From positions 1 to 34,795 of the forward strand of contig JANYDT010000125.1 of assembly GCA_025359845.1 (NCBI GenBank): a stretch of 34,795 nt of DNA. The letters run 5' to 3'. The first letter of the stretch is position 1. Each line of letters starts with the position of its first letter. The translations under genes and the position numbers were made by a program. Positions 1 through 10,428 of the stretch are shown piece by piece. The notes beneath the pieces were generated by a model. The model was not told the origin of the DNA, ran no database searches, and saw only the letters and a program-made list of their open reading frames with translations. Origin of the DNA: Acidimicrobiia bacterium. GTDB lineage: Bacteria; Actinomycetota; Acidimicrobiia; Acidimicrobiales; JANYDT01.

Positions 1-257
1 TGGCCAAGACCATGCGGGCCGCCGCGGATGTCGGCGCCCGCAGCGTATGCCTAGGCGGCGGGGTGGCCGCCAACTCGGCCCTGCGAGCCCGGCTCGAATC
101 CGCAGCGTCCGACCGAGGCCTCCGAGCGTACCTCCCGCCCCGAGCGATGTGCACCGACAACGCCGCCATGGTCGGTGCCGCGGCGTGGTGGCGATCGTCG
201 GTCGATCCGCCCACCCCCCTCGACGCGGCCGCCAATCCGAACCTACGGCTGCGCTGA
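1..257 (+). CDS. tsaD: tRNA N6-adenosine threonylcarbamoyltransferase, C-terminal part (5' end outside window)
   Basis: This is the C-terminal end of TsaD (Kae1/Gcp family), which transfers the threonylcarbamoyl group to A37 of ANN-decoding tRNAs in the cytoplasm. The frame is open from base 3, so the gene starts before the window; the ATG at 12 is internal. Visible family hallmarks are GGGVAANSALR, the nucleotide-binding glycine-rich turn, and CTDNAAMVGAAA, which carries the conserved Asp-Asn near the C-terminus. The protein ends about 30 residues after that motif, as is usual for TsaD. nudC follows 61 bases downstream on the same strand. The family call is secure; only about 85 residues can be seen. 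Confidence 0.93.
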   Translation, partial: AKTMRAAADVGARSVCLGGGVAANSALRARLESAASDRGLRAYLPPRAMCTDNAAMVGAAAWWRSSVDPPTPLDAAANPNLRLR

Positions 258-318
258 CGAACAGTAAGGGCCTGCCTCGCAATGTACGAAGGGCGGCAGC
301 GCCCGTTAGGGTCGGGGT

Positions 319-1197
319 ATGCGCAACACTCTCGCCGCCGGGGCCCTCGATCGGGTCAGCGACCAACGCAAGGACGCCGACTGGGTGGCCCAAGGCCTCG
401 AGGCCGGCCACATCCACCTTGTCTGGCAGGGCCGCTTTGGCGTTGTCGGCGACCGTTCGGCGGCCACCCGCTGGGCCGACGTACGCGATCTGCAGGGTGA
501 CTACGGTCCGATCCTTCTCGGAGTGCTCAACGGAGACGCCCATTTCGTGCTCGACGTGTCGCACATGTCGCAGCCCGAGGTCGAGAAAGCGCTCCACGAA
601 GACGCAATGATGACGGGGTTGCGCGAGGTGGCGGGTCTGCTGCACATCGATCACGCCAACGTTCTGGCCTTCGCCAGTGGGATCACCACGTGGCACAGGC
701 GCAGCCGATTCTGCGGGGCCTGCGGGGCCGAAACCGAGGTCCATGACGCCGGCCACATGCGCCGCTGTCCGGCCTGTAAGGCCGAACACTTTCCTCGGAC
801 CGATCCCGCCGTGATCATGCTTGTACACGACGGCGGCGACCGGTGCGCTCTCGGCCGACAAAAGGTGTGGCCGTCCGGTATGTATTCGACCCTGGCGGGG
901 TTCGTGGAGCCCGGTGAAAGCCTCGAAGACGCAGTCGCCCGTGAGGTATTGGAGGAGGTCGGCCTCGTCGTCGATGAAGTCAAATACCACTCAAGTCAGC
1001 CGTGGCCGTTTCCTCAATCGATCATGCTTGGCTTTCACGCGCTGGCTACCGAAGGCGACCCGGTCGGCAACCCCAGCGAGATCGAACACGCCCGCTGGTT
1101 CACGGCCGATGAAATCCGCAACGGGGCCATCAAGTATCCCCCCAAGACCGCCATCTCGGGTGTTTTGATCCACTCGTGGCTCGACTCCTTGGGGTAG
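319..1197 (+). CDS. nudC: NAD(+)/NADH diphosphatase NudC, Nudix family
   Basis: NudC hydrolyses NADH to NMNH and AMP and, in some bacteria, removes NAD caps from RNA. The 292-residue length is normal. It has an N-terminal domain, then a four-cysteine zinc ribbon (FCGACG...RCPACK), then the Nudix hydrolase domain. The Nudix box reads GFVEPGESLEDAVAREVLEE followed by VGL, matching GX5EX7REUXEEXGU exactly. The NudC-specific SQPWPFPQS motif, which separates NADH diphosphatases from other Nudix enzymes, lies about 20 residues later. The start at 319 gives a complete N-terminal domain; no strong ribosome-binding site is visible. The neighbour tsaD is functionally unrelated. Confidence 0.95.
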   Translation: MRNTLAAGALDRVSDQRKDADWVAQGLEAGHIHLVWQGRFGVVGDRSAATRWADVRDLQGDYGPILLGVLNGDAHFVLDVSHMSQPEVEKALHEDAMMTGLREVAGLLHIDHANVLAFASGITTWHRRSRFCGACGAETEVHDAGHMRRCPACKAEHFPRTDPAVIMLVHDGGDRCALGRQKVWPSGMYSTLAGFVEPGESLEDAVAREVLEEVGLVVDEVKYHSSQPWPFPQSIMLGFHALATEGDPVGNPSEIEHARWFTADEIRNGAIKYPPKTAISGVLIHSWLDSLG

Positions 1198-1243
1198 CCG
1201 AATAATGTCCGCCCGACGCTAACCGCGTCCAATCGCGACATCG

Positions 1244-1271
1244 CCTCAGCTCCTAGGACCTCAGCCCCTAG
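1244..1271. repeat. Short direct repeat in the nudC-oxidase gap
   Basis: Two 13-base copies (cctcagctcctag at 1244-1256 and cctcagcccctag at 1259-1271) differ by one base and are spaced 15 bases apart. They lie in the roughly 240-base gap between nudC and the copper oxidase gene, which otherwise shows nothing recognisable. They could be a binding site pair or chance. Confidence 0.35.
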
Positions 1272-1439
1272 AACCGGTCCAGTACCGACTTCGAAGTTGT
1301 ATGTATTTCTCGACGACGCCCTCGCTCTTGTGTGTTGCGGTGTCCCGACTGACGGGCGCCCTCAGTCGACCGATGCAGGCCGGGTCTGGCTATCGCTATC
1401 GGGAACGAAAACACGACAACAACCGAAGGAGTGCGAGTC

Positions 1440-4400
1440 ATGACTATTCGAAACATCTACCTCAAGATCGAGGCGATACCCGACTACAGCCCCGTCGAAC
1501 CTAGCGGACACGCCGGCGCGCATTATCGGCGCGACTGCATGCGTAACTCCGGCCACGAAGACGGGACAATCCCGGTCTCAGAGGTCGACGCACGACGACT
1601 CGACGCCCTGATCTACCGCGAGTACCTCGACCCGGGCTACCTGATCCCCAAGCCTGACAAGCTGATCCTGACCGACGTCAACGAGCCCGTGTTCCCGCAT
1701 CGGGTCCCCGGCACGGTTCTCTACGCAAACCCTGGCGACCATCTCCACATCCGAGTCGTCAACGCCGACACGATGCCGCACAGCTTCCATGTCCACGGTT
1801 TGGGGTACGGCATCGATTCCGATGGGTCGTGGCCCTTCGGAACGCAAAGCACGGACGGGCGCCGCTCCGACGAAATCTGCCCGGGGCAGTACTGGGTATA
1901 CCACTACAAGGTCACCCGCGAAATGGTCGGGGCGTGGCCGTTCCACGACCATTCCCGCCACATCGCGCAGAGCATCAATCGGGGACTCTTCGGTGGGATC
2001 GTCGTGTTGCCCGACGACTGCGAACGGCCGCGCCCGATGGTCTTACCGCCAATGGTCGCCGAGTATCTGGCCATGAAGTTCCCGGCCCCCGATCCGCATG
2101 CCGACGCGGCCCACGACCACATGCCCGGCGTTGCTGCGCTCGGTGAAGCGGTCCACTTCCACGGGGCCGAACACGACCATGGCGGCCACGGCCCACTCCC
2201 GTTAGCAGTCGCCGACTTCGATCTGCGGGCGAGACGCGACTTTCTGGAGGAGTGGTCCCAGCTCGACTATGCGCATCACCACCCGGCCCACCACGAACCG
2301 CTACACGTCCCCGTTTTCATTCACCAGATGAGCAAGGTGAAAGGGGCGCCGGCGTTCAACAAGAGCCCGTTCTCGCCCGGCGATCCGCCCTTCGAGACGG
2401 TGTTCGGTGCCGCTGGCACCTTCGGCTACCACTGCGAAATTCACCCCTCGATGCAGGGGACCGTGATCGTCGAACCGGGCGGTGTGCCCGAAGCGGTCGT
2501 CGCCATTGTCGACACCGATCCGATGAACATGCGATTCAATCCGACCGAGGTCCACGTCTCGCCAGGCGGTAAGGTCCGCTGGACCGCGCCAACCGTGAAC
2601 ACGCACACGGTCACCGAGAACGGCGCCGGACTACCCAGCTACTGCCTCAACGGACGATCTTTCGTCGGGAACACACCGACCGTCGCGGCGCACGCCGGAC
2701 AGAAGATCATCTGGTATGTGTTCAACCTCGACCTGGGCATGGGCTGGCACAACTTCCATCTCCACGGGCAGCGCTGGAAATTTGCGGGCGAAACTATCGA
2801 CTCGCGAAGCATCGGCCCCGCCGAATCTTTCGTCGTCGAGACCATCGCGCCACCAGTCATTTTGCTCCCCGCCGACATCGCCGCGACACAGGAACCCGAC
2901 TGCCGACACGACGAAGCAAGGCCGTACCGCCTCCGCGGTGACTTCTTGTTCCACTGCCACGTCGAGATGCACATGATGCAAGGCCTCACCGGACTGGTCC
3001 GCTCCACCCAGACCGTATGGCTGACACCAGAACAAGCGAAACGGCTTAACGCCGAAGTCGGCCTGCAACTCGACCACGGTGACAACAGTTGCCCGGTCGT
3101 CGATGAGCATCGCTGCGAAGAGTTCAACTGCGGCAAATGGGAACTCGTGGCCGGCTCGACCGAGGTGTGCATGATGCACGCGGCCTTGCTTCCGAACACC
3201 GAACGAGTACTCATCTTCGGATACGGCGACACGCGCGACGACCTGAGCCGAGTGTGGGACTACAGCACCCCCGCCGGCAGCTTTACGGTCCCGGCCAATC
3301 AACCCTTCGACGTGACCGTCCCGCTCCACAGTCGACCACTCGCGAATATCTGGTCCGCGGAACATGCATTCGTCAACAATGCCGCGGGAACCATCGTGGT
3401 CCACGGCGGTTTCACGCCTCGCGAAAGCTTCTCGTTCGACCCCGCGACCCTTCAATGGGCCCATGAACCAGGGACCGCCGAGGAACGGTTCTATTCGAGC
3501 ACGCTCACGCTCGACGACGGCAGACTCGTCACGCTGTTCGGGTCCGGGTCGAAATCACTCGAGATCTTCGATCCCGCGACGAACACCTGGGGCGCACCGA
3601 TCGCAGTTCCGGCGAGCATGCACCACCACCAGTACTACCCGTGGACCTACGAGCTGCCCAACGGCCAACTGTTCATCGCCGGGCCCCACGTACCAACCCA
3701 ACGGTTCGACGCCATCCCGGCCGTCGCCAACGTCGAATCATTCGCCACGCTGGCCGGCAATCGCAGCACCGGTGGTGAACACGGCACGTCGGTGCTACTC
3801 CCATTGCGACCACCCGCATACACGCCCCACGTGCTCATCGCCGGAGGCGACCCGACCGCCGCACAACTGACCGCAGAGACCATCGACTTGTCGGCCGCGA
3901 CGCCGGCATGGGTAGCTCTTCCCAACCTCAACCGGCCTCGCGCCCAGCAAGTCAACACCGTGCTCCTGCCCGACGGCCGCGTCCTGCTCGCCGGCGGCAT
4001 CGACGGCACCGACGGCGGCCCCGCCGAAATCTTCGACCCCCGCAACCCCGCCGCGGGATGGGAGCTGTGCGCCACAATGTCGATCCCTCGCGGCTACCAC
4101 TCCGCCGCGATCCTGCTTGCCGACGGCAGTGTGCTCATGGGCGGCGATCGCCCCGGCGCCTGGAAATCCGGCGAAACGACCGCCCACGAGCGGTACTTCC
4201 CGTGGTATTACCCCCTCGCACGGCCCGCCATTACCAACGCCCCCGTCATCACGGCATACGGCGCCGCCTTCGACATCTTCACGCCAACCCCGAACGACGT
4301 CGCCGAAGTAGTCCTCCTGAGGCCTGGAGCCGTCACCCACGGCTGGAACCAGTCACAACGCCTGATCGAATGCACCATCACCGCCCGCACCGCCGCCACG

Positions 4401-4514
4401 GTCCAAGTGCAATCACCACCCAACGGCCGCGTGGCACCTCCCGGCTACTACCTCCTCTTCGTCCTCACCGCAACACGAATCCCGTCACACGGACGATGGA
4501 TACGCCTAACCTGA
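1440..4514 (+). CDS. Fused multicopper oxidase and galactose-oxidase-like (kelch, DUF1929) protein
   Basis: A 1024-residue two-module copper protein. Residues about 60-530 are a multicopper oxidase: HSFHVHG (H114, H117, H119), FHDH (H169, H171), an amicyanin-like blue-copper site YHCEIHPSM (C332, H335, M338), WHNFHLHG (H437, H440, H442) and FHCHVEMH (H505-H511). So all trinuclear-cluster ligand motifs and two possible type 1 sites are present. A histidine-rich segment lies at about residues 220-290. Residues about 560-925 form kelch-like repeats, followed by a DUF1929-type C-terminal beta domain, as in galactose and glyoxal oxidases. The radical-oxidase copper ligands align as Y685 (RFYSS), Y886-H887 (GYHS) and H967 (THGWNQ). 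The cysteine that crosslinks to the tyrosine aligns with S639. The start is ATG 1440, eight bases after AAGGAG; the GTG at 1431 overlaps that site. No signal peptide is visible, which is odd for this class. The domain calls are firm; the substrate is unknown. Confidence 0.88.
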   Translation: MTIRNIYLKIEAIPDYSPVEPSGHAGAHYRRDCMRNSGHEDGTIPVSEVDARRLDALIYREYLDPGYLIPKPDKLILTDVNEPVFPHRVPGTVLYANPGDHLHIRVVNADTMPHSFHVHGLGYGIDSDGSWPFGTQSTDGRRSDEICPGQYWVYHYKVTREMVGAWPFHDHSRHIAQSINRGLFGGIVVLPDDCERPRPMVLPPMVAEYLAMKFPAPDPHADAAHDHMPGVAALGEAVHFHGAEHDHGGHGPLPLAVADFDLRARRDFLEEWSQLDYAHHHPAHHEPLHVPVFIHQMSKVKGAPAFNKSPFSPGDPPFETVFGAAGTFGYHCEIHPSMQGTVIVEPGGVPEAVVAIVDTDPMNMRFNPTEVHVSPGGKVRWTAPTVNTHTVTENGAGLPSYCLNGRSFVGNTPTVAAHAGQKIIWYVFNLDLGMGWHNFHLHGQRWKFAGETIDSRSIGPAESFVVETIAPPVILLPADIAATQEPDCRHDEARPYRLRGDFLFHCHVEMHMMQGLTGLVRSTQTVWLTPEQAKRLNAEVGLQLDHGDNSCPVVDEHRCEEFNCGKWELVAGSTEVCMMHAALLPNTERVLIFGYGDTRDDLSRVWDYSTPAGSFTVPANQPFDVTVPLHSRPLANIWSAEHAFVNNAAGTIVVHGGFTPRESFSFDPATLQWAHEPGTAEERFYSSTLTLDDGRLVTLFGSGSKSLEIFDPATNTWGAPIAVPASMHHHQYYPWTYELPNGQLFIAGPHVPTQRFDAIPAVANVESFATLAGNRSTGGEHGTSVLLPLRPPAYTPHVLIAGGDPTAAQLTAETIDLSAATPAWVALPNLNRPRAQQVNTVLLPDGRVLLAGGIDGTDGGPAEIFDPRNPAAGWELCATMSIPRGYHSAAILLADGSVLMGGDRPGAWKSGETTAHERYFPWYYPLARPAITNAPVITAYGAAFDIFTPTPNDVAEVVLLRPGAVTHGWNQSQRLIECTITARTAATVQVQSPPNGRVAPPGYYLLFVLTATRIPSHGRWIRLT

Positions 4515-4765
4515 CCACGGCGGATAGGTTGTGCAAAGGCAGAGGCACCAAATGCGAGAATCGGTCAGTACGCAAGCAGTACCACTTCTGGCCCGGAGCG
4601 GAAGGCCTTGATGCGTGGGACGTTGACCGTCTGGTCGAACTGAGCCGCAGTCCCAACGCCGACACGACAGCGGCGTTGGCGGACAGCGCTCGCTTCCGCT
4701 TGGCGACAGCCATGATCGGCGCCCCGCCGACGGAGAAACGGCCGTGGCGTGCGGACTTTTGGTGA
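4496..4765 (+). pseudogene. Short ORF with a conserved-looking N-terminal segment, probable gene relic
   Basis: An 89-codon frame that overlaps the end of the oxidase gene by 19 bases; TTG at 4529 is an alternative start. The middle, QYHFWPGAEGLDAWDVDRLV, reads like the start of a globular protein, and I have a loose memory of such a segment heading longer actinobacterial hypothetical proteins. After ELSR the sequence becomes unremarkable and stops early. No continuation was found in other frames. Together with the frameshifted hydrolase next door this suggests a decaying patch. It could equally be a small unknown gene. Confidence 0.33.
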
Positions 4766-4813
4766 GCATCGGAACGGACCCGATCTGATCGCAGTAACCG
4801 CGCTGGCAACAGG

Positions 4814-5706
4814 CTAAGGCGGCAGAAGTAGCCAGTTGCGAATGAGGTCGATGCAGTCTGGACGGTCGGCCCAGACGAAGTGGGATGCGTGCGCGATGAG
4901 TTCCAGTCTGGCGTTCGGGCCGATGGCATCAGCGATTGCCACGATCCCGCTGGCCGGCGTCACTGGATCCTCGACACCGCCAAGAACGAGGGTGGGCGTA
5001 GTGGTACCGGCAAGCCCGGGAAGCAGATCCATAGTCTGCATTTCCCCTGCAGAAAGTGAAACATGACGTCGTAGTTGGAAACAGATCTGCTCGGCGGAAG
5101 CGGTGCAGCAACGGCATAGATGGGTCCTGAAAGCGGAAGAAATGCGGCACCATTTTCCGGAGTTGGGTTCCGCCAAAATGTCTCAGCCGCCTCTCTGATC
5201 TCAGGCCGAACTCCGCGCTTGTCGAGCACCGCAAGCTGTTCTTCGACGACTACTCGTGCGGTGCCGGACACCAGGACGACCTTCGTTGCGTGGGTTGGGT
5301 GCCGGGCGAGGTACCGCATCGCGACCATCGCACCGAATGATGCCCCTAGGACGAATGGCTTTTCGATTCCGAGTACGTCGCAGACCCGGATCACGTCATC
5401 GGCCCACTGGTCGAGGTTCCACTCGCTCGAGTCGCGTCGATCACTGCGTCGGTGGTCGACGAACACCACCTGCATGTCTTCGGCGAGCGGGAGGAGATCG
5501 GGCTTGAAAGAGGAGTGGTCATGGCCTGGTCCACCGTGGAGCAACACGAGAGTCGGATACTTTTTCAACCGGTCGCCATCAGGTCGATGCGAACAACCGT
5601 CCACGTCGACGAATAATCGGACACCTGGCTCGATCTGAACTCGCACAACCCTACGGTCCCACCCCGACGAGACAAGATCAACCTCACCTCCCACCGATGG
5701 TGGCAC
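4814..5706 (-). pseudogene. Alpha/beta hydrolase (proline iminopeptidase-like), frameshifted
   Basis: An alpha/beta hydrolase split across two minus-strand frames (the 248-codon ORF at 5706-4960 and the 120-codon ORF ending at 4814). The N-terminal frame holds LHGGPG (oxyanion loop) and the nucleophile elbow GASFG. The acid GGVEDPVTP and the histidine HASHFVW are in the other frame, so the full Ser-Asp-His triad was once encoded. The frames join cleanly if one A is added to the AAA run at 5053-5055 (plus strand), giving FHFSAGEMQTMDLL. The usual DHRGNGRS-type segment also reads DHRRSDRR here, as if three residues were lost in frame. The true start may be the GTG at 5646. A sequencing error in the homopolymer is possible, but the second lesion favours a pseudogene. 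Confidence 0.75.
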
Positions 5707-5746
5707 CTTTGTGCTGGGATGTCGACGGAAAGCGTCATTCTGGGAT

Positions 5747-5764
5747 CCGCTGACAAGTCAGCGG
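5747..5764 (-). terminator. Hairpin downstream of the secreted-protein gene
   Basis: CCGCTGA-caag-TCAGCGG forms a perfect 7-bp stem with a 4-base loop, about 70 bases past the stop of the minus-strand gene ending at 5833. No T-run follows on that strand, so termination would be weak or assisted. Confidence 0.45.
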
Positions 5765-5832
5765 GCAGGGAGCGGCATGTCGCTCGACGTCAACCACTGG
5801 TTTGGGATGTAGATTCCGCGACCGAGATCAGC

Positions 5833-6879
5833 TCAGCGGGGCACGAGGGGCGCGACTGATCTGGCTAGCAAGATGATCTCGGTGACGGGGTTGCGGGTGG
5901 CGGGGTGGTAGGAGAGCAGGATGCTCACCCAGGTGTCGCCGGTGTAGAACGTGAGCGATGCTGACGTGAACGCCTTGTCGGCGCTGGCACCGGACCCGAT
6001 GACGAAGGCCCCGTCGCCGATCCCCGGGAGCGTGTCGTAGATGACCTCGCCCTTGGTGTCGCGTGCCTTTGATGCCAGCGCGCTTGCGTTGGCATTCATG
6101 ACTGCCTCCTTCGCCGTCTTGCCCAGTGCTGACATTCCTATGACGGTGGTCACGATGAGTCCGCCTCCATCGGTGCCGTAGGAGCACTGTCCTCCGTTCA
6201 TGGTGGCGGTGGAGTCACCGTTGCCGGGACCTGCGCCTAGTACGGTGGCTGCCAGTTGGGACGGAATGATCGCGCACGGATCGAACGCCGTTGCGGGCCC
6301 GCTACCGGGCGGGGTGGAGGCACGGGCCGGGTTGGGACGGGCGGTGGTCGGTGTCGTGGACTTCGCGACCTTCGTGTCGGGACCGATGGTGACGACGTCG
6401 ATCGTGTCGGGCACGCGGCAGCGCCCTTCGAGCCACTTGACCGCCGCTCGTCCAGAGACCGACGATACGACTGCAACCGATTGGCGGGCTAGCCGTTTCG
6501 CTTGGGCCGCCGACGCGACCTTGATTGTTTGCTTCGCGATGGCAAGGTCGCCGGCGAACAGCACTCGCACGTAATTGGGCGCATCTGCAGGAATCAGTTT
6601 GAGCACCTGTTGCATGACAACAACTTGTCCGGCGGCGGACGAGCGGACGGCGGCGAAGGGCTGACCGAAGTCGATCCCGATCCCGTCGCTGGTGGGCGAC
6701 AGGTCGCAGAAGGTGTCGGCCTCGGCGACCGGTGCGCTCGCCAGCATCGCGCCGAGCACGAGCGACGCCGTGACCATGAGCACGGCCCACGTCGGCCGCG
6801 CACAGGTGCTTCGCAGTGCCCGCTGTTGCGATTCTGTGCCGAGTCTCGTCATGGATGCTCTGTACGGCGGTTGAAACAT
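5833..6879 (-). CDS. Secreted protein with C-terminal DUF3558/sensor-like domain
   Basis: A 348-residue exported protein of unknown function. The start was set at ATG 6879 because GAGGAG lies five bases upstream; the ORF-track start at 7044 would run into the promoter of the divergent gene. A long signal peptide or N-terminal anchor (AVLMVTASLVLGAMLAS, then a likely cut near VAEA-DTF) precedes a roughly 120-residue, mostly helical first domain. A Thr/Pro-rich linker follows (TTPTTARPNPARASTPPG). The C-terminal domain starts DPCAIIPSQLAATVLG and carries a second cysteine in GGQCSYG, the arrangement seen in actinobacterial DUF3558/PknH-sensor-like domains; this match is by eye only. It probably sits at the cell envelope. 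Confidence 0.78.
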   Translation of the reverse strand: MFQPPYRASMTRLGTESQQRALRSTCARPTWAVLMVTASLVLGAMLASAPVAEADTFCDLSPTSDGIGIDFGQPFAAVRSSAAGQVVVMQQVLKLIPADAPNYVRVLFAGDLAIAKQTIKVASAAQAKRLARQSVAVVSSVSGRAAVKWLEGRCRVPDTIDVVTIGPDTKVAKSTTPTTARPNPARASTPPGSGPATAFDPCAIIPSQLAATVLGAGPGNGDSTATMNGGQCSYGTDGGGLIVTTVIGMSALGKTAKEAVMNANASALASKARDTKGEVIYDTLPGIGDGAFVIGSGASADKAFTSASLTFYTGDTWVSILLSYHPATRNPVTEIILLARSVAPLVPR

Positions 6880-7042
6880 CGTGTCTCCTCGTTCGCGGTG
6901 GATGGTGTGGTTGCCGATGGCAAGGAGCGAACCTCTGCCGCCACGCCTTCGTCGCACGGGGGGGTCAGACGTGAGCCGGAGCGATGATACCGGGTGATCT
7001 CGAGTCGTCACGTCGTGGGGCGTGTCACGACAGAATGGGTGC

Positions 7043-7867
7043 ATGGAGAGGGTGGAGCACCAAGTCGGTCGCGTGTTTGACGAGGTGCCTGAACTGTACG
7101 ACCGCGTGCGCCCGGCCTACCCGGAAGATCTGTTCATCGACCTCGCGGCCGTCACCGGAATCGACGAGCGGTCGTCGGTGCTGGAGGTGGGTTGCGGCAC
7201 CGGGCAAGCGACACGCCCACTCGGCGCGCTCGGATGCAAGGTGACGGCCGTCGAACTCGGTCACAACATGGCTGCGCTCGCCCGACAGCGACTCGCCTCA
7301 ATGCCGAGCGTGCAGGTTGAGACATCTTCGTTCGAGGACTGGGACGATCGTGGGAGGCGCTTCGATGTCGTGGTGGCTGCCTCGTCGTGGCACTGGGTCG
7401 ACCCTTCGATCGGCTGGACCAAAGCGCATCGCGCGCTCAAGCACGGTGGATGGCTCGCGTTGCTTGGTCACGTCGTGGTGCGTCGGCCTGGCGAAGCCGA
7501 GGTGTACGCAGAGACGGTCGACCTTCACGAGCACTTCGTGCCCGGCCACCCAGGTTGGGGTCACCCGCCCCTCGAGACCGAGGTGCGATCGACCGATCAG
7601 GGGTGGGGGCCACCAAACGAGGATTCGAACGGACTGTTCGGCTCGACGATCGTGCGCTGGTACCCGACCGTGCAGTGGTTCAACGGGGAAGGATTCGCCG
7701 ACCTTCTCCGCTCAACCTCGCTATATCGGACACTCGACGATGCGGTGCGTGAGTCGCTTCTCAACGCGATCGCCGAGCGGATCAGGACACAGTTGGGCGA
7801 CCGGGTATCGCGCCGCTACTTGAGCGTGCTCCGAGTCGGTCAACGCGTAGAAGTGTCCACCACGTGA
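7043..7867 (+). CDS. Class I SAM-dependent methyltransferase
   Basis: A 274-residue cytoplasmic methyltransferase of the Methyltransf_11/25 type. The SAM-binding motif I is VLEVGCGTGQAT near residue 50, followed by the acidic end of strand 2 (VTAVEL) and the post-motif FDVVVAASSWHWVDP. The N-terminal YDRVRPAYPEDLF is typical of this group. The SAM-binding Rossmann fold is clear, but the substrate cannot be told. ATG 7043 was chosen; GTG 7022 in the same frame is possible. It diverges from the secreted-protein gene, with about 160 bases between the two starts that must hold both promoters. The next gene, katG, lies 206 bases downstream and is probably transcribed separately; nothing else was seen in that gap. 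Confidence 0.85.
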   Translation: MERVEHQVGRVFDEVPELYDRVRPAYPEDLFIDLAAVTGIDERSSVLEVGCGTGQATRPLGALGCKVTAVELGHNMAALARQRLASMPSVQVETSSFEDWDDRGRRFDVVVAASSWHWVDPSIGWTKAHRALKHGGWLALLGHVVVRRPGEAEVYAETVDLHEHFVPGHPGWGHPPLETEVRSTDQGWGPPNEDSNGLFGSTIVRWYPTVQWFNGEGFADLLRSTSLYRTLDDAVRESLLNAIAERIRTQLGDRVSRRYLSVLRVGQRVEVSTT

Positions 7868-8010
7868 CGCGCATGGCAACGACGCTGACCCAGACGATAA
7901 CCCCCCATCCTCCAGTACACTCAAAATGACCCCCCACCACGACCCTCCCGGCAAGCCCAACTGCGGTCTGAACCGAGCCGGATGCGTGGCGAAGGGTCAT
8001 GAACACCTAA

Positions 8011-10293
<2,283 letters not shown>

Positions 10294-10428
10294 ACCCAGC
10301 CCGACGACCACCATCTCGTCGTCCGACCCGATGTCGCACCGACTTGGGGTCGGACCCCGGCCGAGGCGACTCCCTCGTGGAGGCGCCACGAAACCTTTGT
10401 CACGGCCATGTGAATGAACCGCGCCAGT

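Noticed and set aside
2631-3464. Long minus-strand ORF (277 codons) opposite the copper oxidase gene
   Set aside because: It lies wholly antisense to a gene with clear motifs and its translation has no recognisable domain. It is the usual high-GC shadow.
10294-10428. Palindrome GGGGTC-G-GACCCC and a short GACGAC/GTCGTC stem between katG and the lipoprotein operon
   Set aside because: The palindrome has almost no loop and the stem is only six pairs with no T-run, so a terminator or operator call is not supported.
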